Shown in pieces: positions 34,603-42,205 of a stretch of DNA of 64,000 nucleotides; positions within the stretch are counted from its first letter, which is position 1; every line of letters begins with the position of its first letter. This DNA is from JADLCB01 sp964398315 (GTDB lineage: Bacteria > Planctomycetota > Phycisphaerae > Tepidisphaerales > Tepidisphaeraceae). A model generated the notes under the pieces. That model was not told where the DNA came from. It saw only the letters and a program-made list of their open reading frames with translations, and ran no database searches. The position numbers and the translations under genes were made by a program. Location: contig CAYNMV010000012.1 of the NCBI GenBank assembly GCA_964398315.1, positions 11,194-75,193 on the forward strand. The letters are read 5' to 3'.

Positions 34603-36909
34603 ATGACGCTTGCCACCACGGATAACGAGGAAGCCGCTCGCAGCCAGCCATCCAGTTCGCTCCCAGCGATTCAACTGCCGGAGGACCTGCGCGCCCGTCT
34701 TGATGGTCAGCTTGACGGGCTGCCGGTTGTCGCATGGTCGGAGTTTGACCTCTCCGAAGACGGCCGCTTTGCCCAGCAGTATGCCGTCCTGACCGACCGC
34801 GACCTGCTGATATCGCCCGGCCCGGAGGCGGCGTGGCAGCGTATTGCGGTGCAGTCGATCACCGAGGCTGCCATTGTTGAGGGGCTGGGGGCGGACAAGC
34901 TGCGGATCATTACCGGCGAGGTACTGGCCGGTGAACTGCGCTATTCGCGCCGTCATCGCCGCACGATGACCCGCCTGCACCGCAAGCTGGAGCGCCGGCT
35001 GCCGCGCACCGAGGGTGAGCCGCCGCCGGAGTGGCTGGAGGCCGCCGAGCGCCTCGCCGAAAGCAAGGAGATCTGCCCCAAGTGCGGGCTGCTGATCCCC
35101 GCCTACGCTGAGGGCGCCTGCCCGCAATGCCTCCAGACGCGCTCCATCCTCTGGCGGCTGATGGATGTCGGCCGGCCGTACAAGCGGATGACGATCCTGG
35201 CGCTGGTCCTTACGCTCTTCCAGGCGGCGATGAGCACGCTGCCCCCGGTCCTGCACAAGTACCTGGTCGACTCGGTGCTGACGATGCAGCGACCGCTGCT
35301 GGGCGGCCTGACCCGCTTGCAGAGCCTCATCGCCTGGGGCGTCCTCTCGATGCTGGTGATTGTCATCATCGAGACGGTGGGGCTGACCCGCATGCGCATT
35401 TTGGCGCAGGTGGGTACCAATGTGGCACGGGACTTGCGACACCTGGTCTACGCCCATCTGCACACGCTGAGCCTGCGCTTTTTCAACAAGCGCCGTACGG
35501 GCAGCCTTATCACGCGCGTCACCAACGACACCGACCGGCTGTGGGATTTCATCGTTTTCGGCTCAGTGAACCTGATCCGTGACGTGGTGCTGATCATCTT
35601 CATCGCCATCGTCATGTTCGCGATCAACTGGCGGCTGGCCCTGATTGCCCTGATGCCGCTGCCGCTGCTGGCGATCATGACCTATTTCCGCTCGATGAAG
35701 ATGCAGCGCATCTTCAGCCGGCTGTGGACTTACTGGTCGCGCATGACGGCGGTGGTGGGGGATGCCGTTCCGGGTGTGCGGGTGGTCAAGGCCTTCGCCA
35801 ATGAGAAACGCGAGATTGACCGCTTTGACGCCCGCAGTAACGAGTACACGCTGAAGGAGCAGGAGGTCAACCACGTCTGGACCGGGCTTCAGCCGGCCAT
35901 CAGCGGCACCATGCAGTTTGGTGTGCTGACCGTCTGGCTGGCCGGCGGCTATTTCCTCATCCGCGATAACTCGACGCTGGGCACCCTGGTTGCCTTTACC
36001 AGCTTCCTGTACCGGTTCTATCAGCCGATTATGGAGCTGGCCAACTCCAACCGCATGATCACCCGCGCTGCCAGCAGCGCCCAGCGCGTCTTCGAGGTGC
36101 TCGACACGCCGCCGGAGATCTACAGCACCAGCCAGGCGCTGACCAAGGACCGCCTGGAAGGGCGCGTGGAGTTCAAGCAGGTTTCCTTCAGCTATGAAGG
36201 CGCCCAACCCGCCCTGCGCGAGGTGTCCATCACGGTGGAGCCCGGGGAAATGATTGGCCTGTGCGGCCCCAGCGGCGCCGGCAAGAGCACTTTCGTCAAC
36301 CTGATCTGCCGCTTTTACGATGTCACCGATGGCCAGCTGCTGATCGATGGCGTGGATGTGCGCGATTACGATGTCAACTGGCTGCGGCGGCAGATTGGCG
36401 TCGTGCTGCAGGAGCCTTACCTGTTCCACGGCACCATCGCCGACAACATTCGCTACGGGAACCCCGAGGCGAGCAACGCCGACGTGATCGCCGCCGCCCG
36501 CGCTGCCAATGCCCATGATTTCATCGTGGGTTTCCCCGATGGATACGACACCATGGTCGGTGAACGCGGCCAGTCCCTCTCCGGCGGCGAGCGCCAGCGC
36601 ATCAGTATCGCCCGCGCCATCTTACACAATCCGCGCATTCTTATACTGGACGAGGCGACCAGCAGCGTGGATACCGATACCGAAAAGCAGATCCAGCAGG
36701 CGCTGGATCGGCTGGTGCAGGGACGGACCACCTTCGCCATCGCCCATCGCCTCAGCACCCTCCAGGCGGCGGACCGCCTGGTGGTGCTGGAAAAGGGGCG
36801 CATTGCCGAAACCGGCACCCATGATGAGCTGGTTCACCGCGAAGGCGGTGTCTATGCCAGGCTGCACCGCACCCAGGTGGAACTGAATTCGATGGTGGCC
36901 ATTCGGTAA
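34603..36909 (+). CDS. ABC transporter, fused permease/ATPase, with N-terminal PH-like and zinc-ribbon region
   Basis: A protein of 768 residues. Residues 40-125 (AQQYAVLTDRDLLISPG) resemble a bacterial PH-like domain. CPKCG and CPQC at residues 158-176 form a zinc ribbon. Six membrane spans follow (about 190-480) in MsbA style. The C-terminal ATPase has Walker A GPSGAGKST, signature LSGGERQRIS, Walker B ILILDEATS and the switch His in IAHRLST. It is a homodimeric exporter by family. The next two genes follow closely; a downstream DUF1854 protein is the known partner of such transporters, which databases label cyanophycin-associated. No cyanophycin synthetase is in view. Confidence 0.85.
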   Translation: MTLATTDNEEAARSQPSSSLPAIQLPEDLRARLDGQLDGLPVVAWSEFDLSEDGRFAQQYAVLTDRDLLISPGPEAAWQRIAVQSITEAAIVEGLGADKLRIITGEVLAGELRYSRRHRRTMTRLHRKLERRLPRTEGEPPPEWLEAAERLAESKEICPKCGLLIPAYAEGACPQCLQTRSILWRLMDVGRPYKRMTILALVLTLFQAAMSTLPPVLHKYLVDSVLTMQRPLLGGLTRLQSLIAWGVLSMLVIVIIETVGLTRMRILAQVGTNVARDLRHLVYAHLHTLSLRFFNKRRTGSLITRVTNDTDRLWDFIVFGSVNLIRDVVLIIFIAIVMFAINWRLALIALMPLPLLAIMTYFRSMKMQRIFSRLWTYWSRMTAVVGDAVPGVRVVKAFANEKREIDRFDARSNEYTLKEQEVNHVWTGLQPAISGTMQFGVLTVWLAGGYFLIRDNSTLGTLVAFTSFLYRFYQPIMELANSNRMITRAASSAQRVFEVLDTPPEIYSTSQALTKDRLEGRVEFKQVSFSYEGAQPALREVSITVEPGEMIGLCGPSGAGKSTFVNLICRFYDVTDGQLLIDGVDVRDYDVNWLRRQIGVVLQEPYLFHGTIADNIRYGNPEASNADVIAAARAANAHDFIVGFPDGYDTMVGERGQSLSGGERQRISIARAILHNPRILILDEATSSVDTDTEKQIQQALDRLVQGRTTFAIAHRLSTLQAADRLVVLEKGRIAETGTHDELVHREGGVYARLHRTQVELNSMVAIR

Positions 36910-36920
36910 GGAGAGGTCAC

Positions 36921-37313
36921 ATGCCCGCGGCCGCACCTGAACCATCCGCCCGCGTTGAGGCGATCGATCCATATCACAAGGATTGGTCGCGCGCGCTGAA
37001 GTTCATTGACCGGGTGGGTCAGCGCGAGCGCCTGGGGATCGGCCCGGATGGGTGGCTGCCGGCACGGCGCAACCTGCTGGTGGCATTCGTTGGGGATGAG
37101 CCGGCAGGGCACCTGTCATTCAACATCACGCCTGTCATCGAGCGCAGCGCTGCATCCTGCCGTACGCGCCTGGTGGCGCAGGTGGACAGCCAGGCGATCG
37201 AGCAGCGCTACGATGTATCGACCCTGCGGCAGCAGCTTGAACAGGCCGCCCGCCAGCGCGCCCGAGACCTGCGCTGCGATATCTTTCAACTGGAGCAGGT
37301 CGATGGGGACTGA
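36921..37313 (+). CDS. Small protein of the ABC/DUF1854 module, possibly GNAT-fold
   Basis: A protein of 130 residues with no membrane span. The segment NLLVAFVGDEPAGHLSFNIT followed by a long strand and the helix LRQQLEQAARQRARDLRCD recalls the strand-helix order of GNAT acetyltransferases, but I see no acetyl-CoA-binding Q/RxxGxG/A loop. Enzymatic activity is therefore doubtful. GGAGAGG sits directly before the ATG, and only 11 bases separate it from the transporter stop, so the two are very likely co-transcribed. Function unknown. Confidence 0.6.
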   Translation: MPAAAPEPSARVEAIDPYHKDWSRALKFIDRVGQRERLGIGPDGWLPARRNLLVAFVGDEPAGHLSFNITPVIERSAASCRTRLVAQVDSQAIEQRYDVSTLRQQLEQAARQRARDLRCDIFQLEQVDGD

Positions 37314-37397
37314 TCCCGGCCCGTGTGCCATCGGCACAGGTCCTGGGCAGGATGCGGGCGAGGCCGCCGCGATCGGCCGCTGAAGCGATCAATTGAC

Positions 37398-37865
37398 ATG
37401 AACCACACATTCGAACTGATAAAAGACGAGTTCAATCGACTGATTCTCCGGCGGCCTGGCGAGCCGGATGTGAAGGATGTGAGTGTCCGCCGGGCTTTCC
37501 CGTGGTCCAATCCACAGCAGTACATCAGCATCCGCAGCCCCGAGGGCAAGGAACTGATCCTGATTGAGGATGTGTCCCGCCTGGATGAGACCCAGCGCCA
37601 ACTGATTGATGAAGCGCTCACTTCAAGCATCTTCGTGCCGCGCATCCAGCGGGTGATGAGCGTGGATATAAGCTTCGGTCATCAGAAATGGCATGTCCAG
37701 ACCGATCGCGGCGAAACCCACTTCCGCGTGCAGGAGCGCGAGGATCTGCGCTTCCTCTCCGATGGCCGCTTCAGCATCAAGGACGCCGATGGCAATATCT
37801 ACGAACTGCCGCCGCTGGCCGAACTGGATGAGGTATCCCGCCATCACGTTGAGCGGCTGGTCTAG
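37398..37865 (+). CDS. DUF1854 family protein
   Basis: A protein of 155 residues matching DUF1854 in order and length: VSVRRAFPWSNPQQYISI near residue 30, IEDVSRLDETQRQLIDEAL near residue 57, VDISFGHQKWHVQTDRG near residue 93 and LSDGRFSIKDADGNIYELP near residue 122. It has no membrane span. DUF1854 genes usually follow an ABC transporter with an extended N-terminus, as here. The molecular role is unknown. The start is set by alignment; the ribosome site is poor, and 84 bases separate it from the preceding gene. Confidence 0.8.
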   Translation: MNHTFELIKDEFNRLILRRPGEPDVKDVSVRRAFPWSNPQQYISIRSPEGKELILIEDVSRLDETQRQLIDEALTSSIFVPRIQRVMSVDISFGHQKWHVQTDRGETHFRVQEREDLRFLSDGRFSIKDADGNIYELPPLAELDEVSRHHVERLV

Positions 37866-38147
37866 TTGGGGCATGGGCGCGTGTTTCTGCATCGGCGGCG
37901 CCCGGTGACCCTCCCATTTGCCACGCCTTTGTGGGGCAAGCTGCACGGAGGCAGAATCACATGGCGACAGTGCGGGACGTCGCGGCCGCAAGTGCCAGTA
38001 AATCACCCGTCACGGATGCGAAGGTCGTTTTCTACAGGCGATCTTTGTTTACGTGGGCTGCCATCGGATCATAGCATCGGCGCAGACGATGGGAGCGCTG
38101 GCCGGTGGATGATGCCGGTCGGCTCCGGTCGATTCGGAGCGTCTGCC

Positions 38148-39398
38148 ATGCTGAATGTCACTCACCTGCTGTGCGGTATCCGTCCCGGCGGAGCGGAGTT
38201 ACCTTCGCGCTCGCATAAGAGCTCAACCTGCGGTTGCCGGGCGCCGCGTCCCCTGGTCGCCTGGTCGATCACCCGGGCGAACAACCTGCGCGACACCCTG
38301 CCGGGGGATAATGCAAAAGAACCGGCGGACGAGCCGGCCGAGATGGAGCTGAACTTCACCGAGGGGCTGCTGCTGCTCAACGATCTGCGCCGATTCGAGA
38401 TCCCGGCACTGCTTATGACCGGCGGCGAGCCGCTCCTGCGCGAAGACTGCATCGACCTGGTTCAGCATGCGGTCGAGATCGGCCTGAATCTCACACTGAT
38501 GACCAACGGCACGCTGATCGATGATCGCATCGCCGATCGCCTGGCGAGCGCGGGGCTGGGCTCCATCGGCATCATCCTCGACGGCGGTGAGGCCCGTCAC
38601 GACCGCCTGCATCAGCAGCCGGGTGCGTTCCGCCGGAGCGTGGAGGCCATCGGCCGGTGCCGGGAGCGCGGCATCAGGGTGGGGGTGCGCTTTACGCTCC
38701 ATCAGCTCAATTACATGGACCTGGACGCGATCTTCGACCTGTGCGTCGAGCAGCGCGTGCGGCGGCTGGCGATCCATCACCTGAGCTATGGCGGCTGCGA
38801 GGCCGACCTGCGCCATTTCGATCTGAGCCCCGAGCAGCGCCGTGAGGCCGTGAGCCGCATCTTCGCCCGTGCCCGGGCCGAATATGAGGCGGGCCACGAG
38901 CTGGAGGTGCTGACGGTGGGCAATCATGCCGATGCCGGCTACCTGCTGCTGCGGCTGGAGACGACCGATCCGCAGCGCTTCCATGAGGTTCGACGTCTGC
39001 TGGCGGCCGAGGGAGGCAACCGCGCGGGGTGCGAGATCGCCGGCATCGACCCTGCCGGCAATGTTCACTACGACCCGGACAGTTGGCACTACGCCTGCGG
39101 CAACGTGCGCGAGCGCTCATTTGCCGACATCTGGACCGACCCCGACGATGAGCGGCTGCGCATCCTGCGTGACCGCTACGACTATCTGCCCGACTGCTGC
39201 CAGATCTGCCGGTTCATCGGGATCTGCAACGGCAACAGCCGTACGCGCGCTGAGGCGACCACCGGTGACTGGCTCAGCCCCGATCCGGCCTGCTATATGC
39301 GCAGCGATGACCTGGGGCTGACCGTGCCCGCGGAGTGCATCATTCCCGATCTACATGCCCAGCGGCATCTGCGCCGGCGGACAGCCGATGCGCTATGA
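38148..39398 (+). CDS. AhbC/AhbD/NirJ-like radical SAM-SPASM protein lacking the SAM-cluster cysteines
   Basis: A protein of 416 residues. The opening MLNVTHLLCGIRPGG, the barrel segments LLMTGGEPLLRED and LMTNGTLIDD, and the C-terminal SPASM-like region (CEIAGIDPAGNVHYDP, CCQICRFIGICNGN, SPDPACYM) match the heme-pathway radical SAM proteins. The usual TRACNLRCxxC is here TRANNLRDTLP. The three cluster cysteines are Asn45, Asp49 and Pro52 (38280-38303). It cannot bind the canonical [4Fe-4S]-SAM cluster. The rest of the frame is open and well conserved in character, so it looks like a functional pseudoenzyme rather than a decaying gene. GGAG lies eight bases before the ATG. Confidence 0.8.
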   Translation: MLNVTHLLCGIRPGGAELPSRSHKSSTCGCRAPRPLVAWSITRANNLRDTLPGDNAKEPADEPAEMELNFTEGLLLLNDLRRFEIPALLMTGGEPLLREDCIDLVQHAVEIGLNLTLMTNGTLIDDRIADRLASAGLGSIGIILDGGEARHDRLHQQPGAFRRSVEAIGRCRERGIRVGVRFTLHQLNYMDLDAIFDLCVEQRVRRLAIHHLSYGGCEADLRHFDLSPEQRREAVSRIFARARAEYEAGHELEVLTVGNHADAGYLLLRLETTDPQRFHEVRRLLAAEGGNRAGCEIAGIDPAGNVHYDPDSWHYACGNVRERSFADIWTDPDDERLRILRDRYDYLPDCCQICRFIGICNGNSRTRAEATTGDWLSPDPACYMRSDDLGLTVPAECIIPDLHAQRHLRRRTADAL

Positions 39399-39412
39399 GG
39401 GATGGTGCGCTT

Positions 39413-40429
39413 TCAGGGCATCGGTTCGGCCGGTGATTCCCTGCGCGCCCTGGCGCGGGTCCAGGCCCAGGAGAGGGGACCGGAGAAGGCGTAGATGAGC
39501 ATCGTCACCGCGATGACGTACTGATGCGCCACCACCAGCAGCAGGACCAATGCCAGTGCGATCACCAGCCGGGCCAGTGACTTGCGCCCGCGCAGGTAGC
39601 GGTTGACGAAGTGGGGATAGCGGATGTTGCTCACCATCAGCAGCCCCAGCGCCAGCACGAGCACCGGCAGCAGATGCAGGCACACGTTCGACAGGAGACT
39701 GAAGCCGCCCAGGCGCAGATCCTGCTGCATGAGGATGAACGCCGTCAGCGCACCGCCGGCCCCGGGGGAAGGGAGGCCCAGGAAACTCATGTGATGCTGT
39801 TCGCCGTGCTCGTTGGTGGTGTTGAACCGTGCCAGGCGCAGGGCAGCGCAGCTCATGTAGAGGGCGCCGATCGCCCAGATCAGGCGCGATACCACGAAAG
39901 GTGGCTGCGGGTCCAGGTTGAACTTGAGCACCTGGAGGGCCAGGTAGGCCGGGGCCACCCCGAAGCTGATCACATCCGCCAGGCTGTCGAGCTGGCCGCC
40001 GAAGTCGGTCGTATGCCGGGTAAAGCGTGCCAGCCGGCCGTCGATGGCATCGAAAAACATCGCCAGGAAGATCAGGTAGGCGGCCGTGACATATTGATGG
40101 CGCCCCAGGGCCAGTGCCCAGGGATCCTGTGGGGCGGCATCGGTGGCATACAGGCTGGCGACGTAAATGGCGCCGAAGCCGCAGATCGCGTTGCCCAGTG
40201 TGGCAAGACTTGGCAGGAACTGAACCGAGCGGATGTACATCGTCTGCCCCCGACGACGCAGGCGCATTCGGCGCGAATCAGGGTGTGGCGGGAGAGAGGA
40301 TTCGGGATCCAGGATCGGGGGGTCGGGTGAAAAACCCCGCTCTTCAGTGCGCTCAGGCCCGGGGGGCGGGGCGCTGGTGTCTGCGCCCTCTTCCTTGAAT
40401 CCCGAACTCTCACGACCCTCGCTGCTCAT
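39413..40429 (-). CDS. pssA: CDP-diacylglycerol--serine O-phosphatidyltransferase
   Basis: A protein of 338 residues. About 60 Pro/Ser-rich residues precede the membrane enzyme domain with about eight spans. The CDP-alcohol phosphotransferase signature is complete: DGRLAR followed by DFGGQLDSLAD (pattern DGx2ARx8Gx3Dx3D) near residue 130. It makes phosphatidylserine in the inner membrane. Its ATG overlaps the psd stop as ATGA, so the two are translationally coupled; together they form the phosphatidylethanolamine route. Confidence 0.92.
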   Translation of the reverse strand: MSSEGRESSGFKEEGADTSAPPPGPERTEERGFSPDPPILDPESSLPPHPDSRRMRLRRRGQTMYIRSVQFLPSLATLGNAICGFGAIYVASLYATDAAPQDPWALALGRHQYVTAAYLIFLAMFFDAIDGRLARFTRHTTDFGGQLDSLADVISFGVAPAYLALQVLKFNLDPQPPFVVSRLIWAIGALYMSCAALRLARFNTTNEHGEQHHMSFLGLPSPGAGGALTAFILMQQDLRLGGFSLLSNVCLHLLPVLVLALGLLMVSNIRYPHFVNRYLRGRKSLARLVIALALVLLLVVAHQYVIAVTMLIYAFSGPLSWAWTRARARRESPAEPMP

Positions 40430-41172
40430 GCCGGCGTCCTCCGCGGCACGACCGGCTCGTATTCCTCATCGATCGGTTCAGCCGGCTCAGTGGTGTGGAT
40501 CGGGTTTTCCAGTATGGCGATGATGTCGGCCGCTCCGCGTACCTTTTGGCCCACCTTCACCTCGATGCGCGGCTTCAGCCACGTGGGGATGTACAACTCA
40601 GTGCGGCTGCCGAACTTGATCATGCCGATGCGGTCGCCGCGGCGAATCGTCTCGCCGACGCTGCATGTGCAGATGATCCGCCGGGCGATCAGGCCGACGA
40701 TCTGCTTGACCACCGCGATCGGCCGGGGATTGTCTCCCACGGGCTCGGCCAGCACCAGGGTGTTGCTCTCATTCTGGCTGGAGGCGTCATCGTGCTTCAT
40801 CGCGTTGATGAAGCGCCCTTTCTTGTACTGCACATCAATTACCTTCCCATCGCAGGGGGCGCGGTTGATGTGAACGTTAAAGACCGAAAGGAAGATCCCC
40901 ACCCGCACGCACGGCCCGCCCAGCAGGTCGAAGTGCTCAAGGGGGGTGATGTCCGATACTACCCCATCGGCCGGACTGACCATCGCGTTCTGCTCGGCCG
41001 GCACCCGGCGCTCGGGATCACGGAAGAAGGCGAACAGCCAGATCAGCACCGGCAGCACGATCAGCGACGACCCCCATACCCCCGTCCACCAGCCCAGCAC
41101 CACGCCGGTACAGACCAGGACGACGGACCCGATGAGCATTTCGCGCAGGCCGTGGCGGGTGAGCGGAAGCAT
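40426..41172 (-). CDS. psd: Phosphatidylserine decarboxylase proenzyme
   Basis: A protein of 248 residues, the short form of the enzyme. Two hydrophobic segments near the N-terminus anchor it. VSPADGVVSDI, the FLSVFNVHINRAPCDG block, and KFGSRTELY with the Gly-Ser cleavage site that generates the pyruvoyl group are all present. It converts phosphatidylserine to phosphatidylethanolamine. The start at MLPLTRHG is preferred by family length; an in-frame extension upstream is possible and no ribosome site is decisive. The stop overlaps pssA by four bases. Confidence 0.92.
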   Translation of the reverse strand: MLPLTRHGLREMLIGSVVLVCTGVVLGWWTGVWGSSLIVLPVLIWLFAFFRDPERRVPAEQNAMVSPADGVVSDITPLEHFDLLGGPCVRVGIFLSVFNVHINRAPCDGKVIDVQYKKGRFINAMKHDDASSQNESNTLVLAEPVGDNPRPIAVVKQIVGLIARRIICTCSVGETIRRGDRIGMIKFGSRTELYIPTWLKPRIEVKVGQKVRGAADIIAILENPIHTTEPAEPIDEEYEPVVPRRTPA

Positions 41173-41303
41173 GCTGTAACCGTAGAAGCGAGCGAGAGTT
41201 CTGTCAACGGTCCTGCAGGCAGCATGCCTGCGGCCGGCGGGCCGGCTGTGCGCCACCGGCTGTGCACCTGTTGAGGGCGCTGGTTGCTCCTGATCACCTC
41301 ATG

Positions 41304-41921
41304 CTACTGGGCCGTGGCCGGATCGAAGGGGCTGGTGTGCGGGGTGAAGCGGTTCTGGAAATGCGCGAACGGCAGGCGCTCAGCGTGGCCGTCGCAAAAG
41401 AGGAAGTTGGACCCGCCGCGGTGCCGCTTCACGGCGATGTCCGCCTCGATGTCAGCGGCCGTGAGGTAGGCGGTGGCGTGCAGGTGGTCTCCCTCGTGGG
41501 TCACCTCAGCCGCATAGATGGTCGCCGCGGGACGGCGGATGCGATTAAGCTTGGTATAGGGCCGCGGGGCGACGGTGAAGTTGTTGGTGGCGTATGAGGT
41601 CGTCGGGGCAGGCTCGCGGTCATCGGCGGGGCACCGGCGCACCGCCGGCGGGACGCCGAAGGACTGGAGCGACTCGATCCACGAGGCCGCCGCGCCGTGG
41701 TGCGCATTCTGGGGCAGCAGCCCGCGGTGGGCATTGGCGTATTGCAGCACGCCTATCCCGATCTGCCGCAGGTTTGACAGGCAGGCCACCGACTGCGACT
41801 GCTGACGGGCCATGCCAAGTGCCGGCATCAGCATGCCGATGAGCAGCGCCACGATCCCGATGATGACCAACAATTCCACCAGGGTGAATGCATGCTGATG
41901 GCGTGCCCTGTCCTGACCCAT
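41304..41921 (-). CDS. Type II secretion-like pseudopilin (planctomycete type)
   Basis: A protein of 205 residues. A ten-residue leader precedes AFTLVELLVIIGIVALLIG, the prepilin cleavage and helix region, then ARQQSQSVACLSNLRQIGIG. Near the C-terminus FLFCDGHAERLPF gives the F.DGH feature. GGAG lies nine bases before the ATG. It is divergent from polA. Its leader is far shorter than that of the pseudopilin at 25105. The role of single pseudopilins of this kind is unknown. Confidence 0.88.
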   Translation of the reverse strand: MGQDRARHQHAFTLVELLVIIGIVALLIGMLMPALGMARQQSQSVACLSNLRQIGIGVLQYANAHRGLLPQNAHHGAAASWIESLQSFGVPPAVRRCPADDREPAPTTSYATNNFTVAPRPYTKLNRIRRPAATIYAAEVTHEGDHLHATAYLTAADIEADIAVKRHRGGSNFLFCDGHAERLPFAHFQNRFTPHTSPFDPATAQ

Positions 41922-42205
41922 GCGATCGCGCTCCCTCTGTTTCCTGTAGATCCCCGCACCTGCCGCTGCCGCCGGGACACACCGGCAGAACGAATCAGCG
42001 GTGCGGCAAGATAATGACACCCGCGAGATGCGAAAAGAGCGGCGGAATGTCGCAGGCTGTGGCAGGAGAGCCGCTCTGCACCCTGAACGGTCCCTCACTG
42101 CCGGCTACGGAGGTGGCCTTGCCGTCTTTTGGGTATGCCCTGGCTTCGCGGCCCACGGGTGATGGATGCGCAGCGGCGGGGGACCTACAATCGGACGCAA
42201 ATCTC

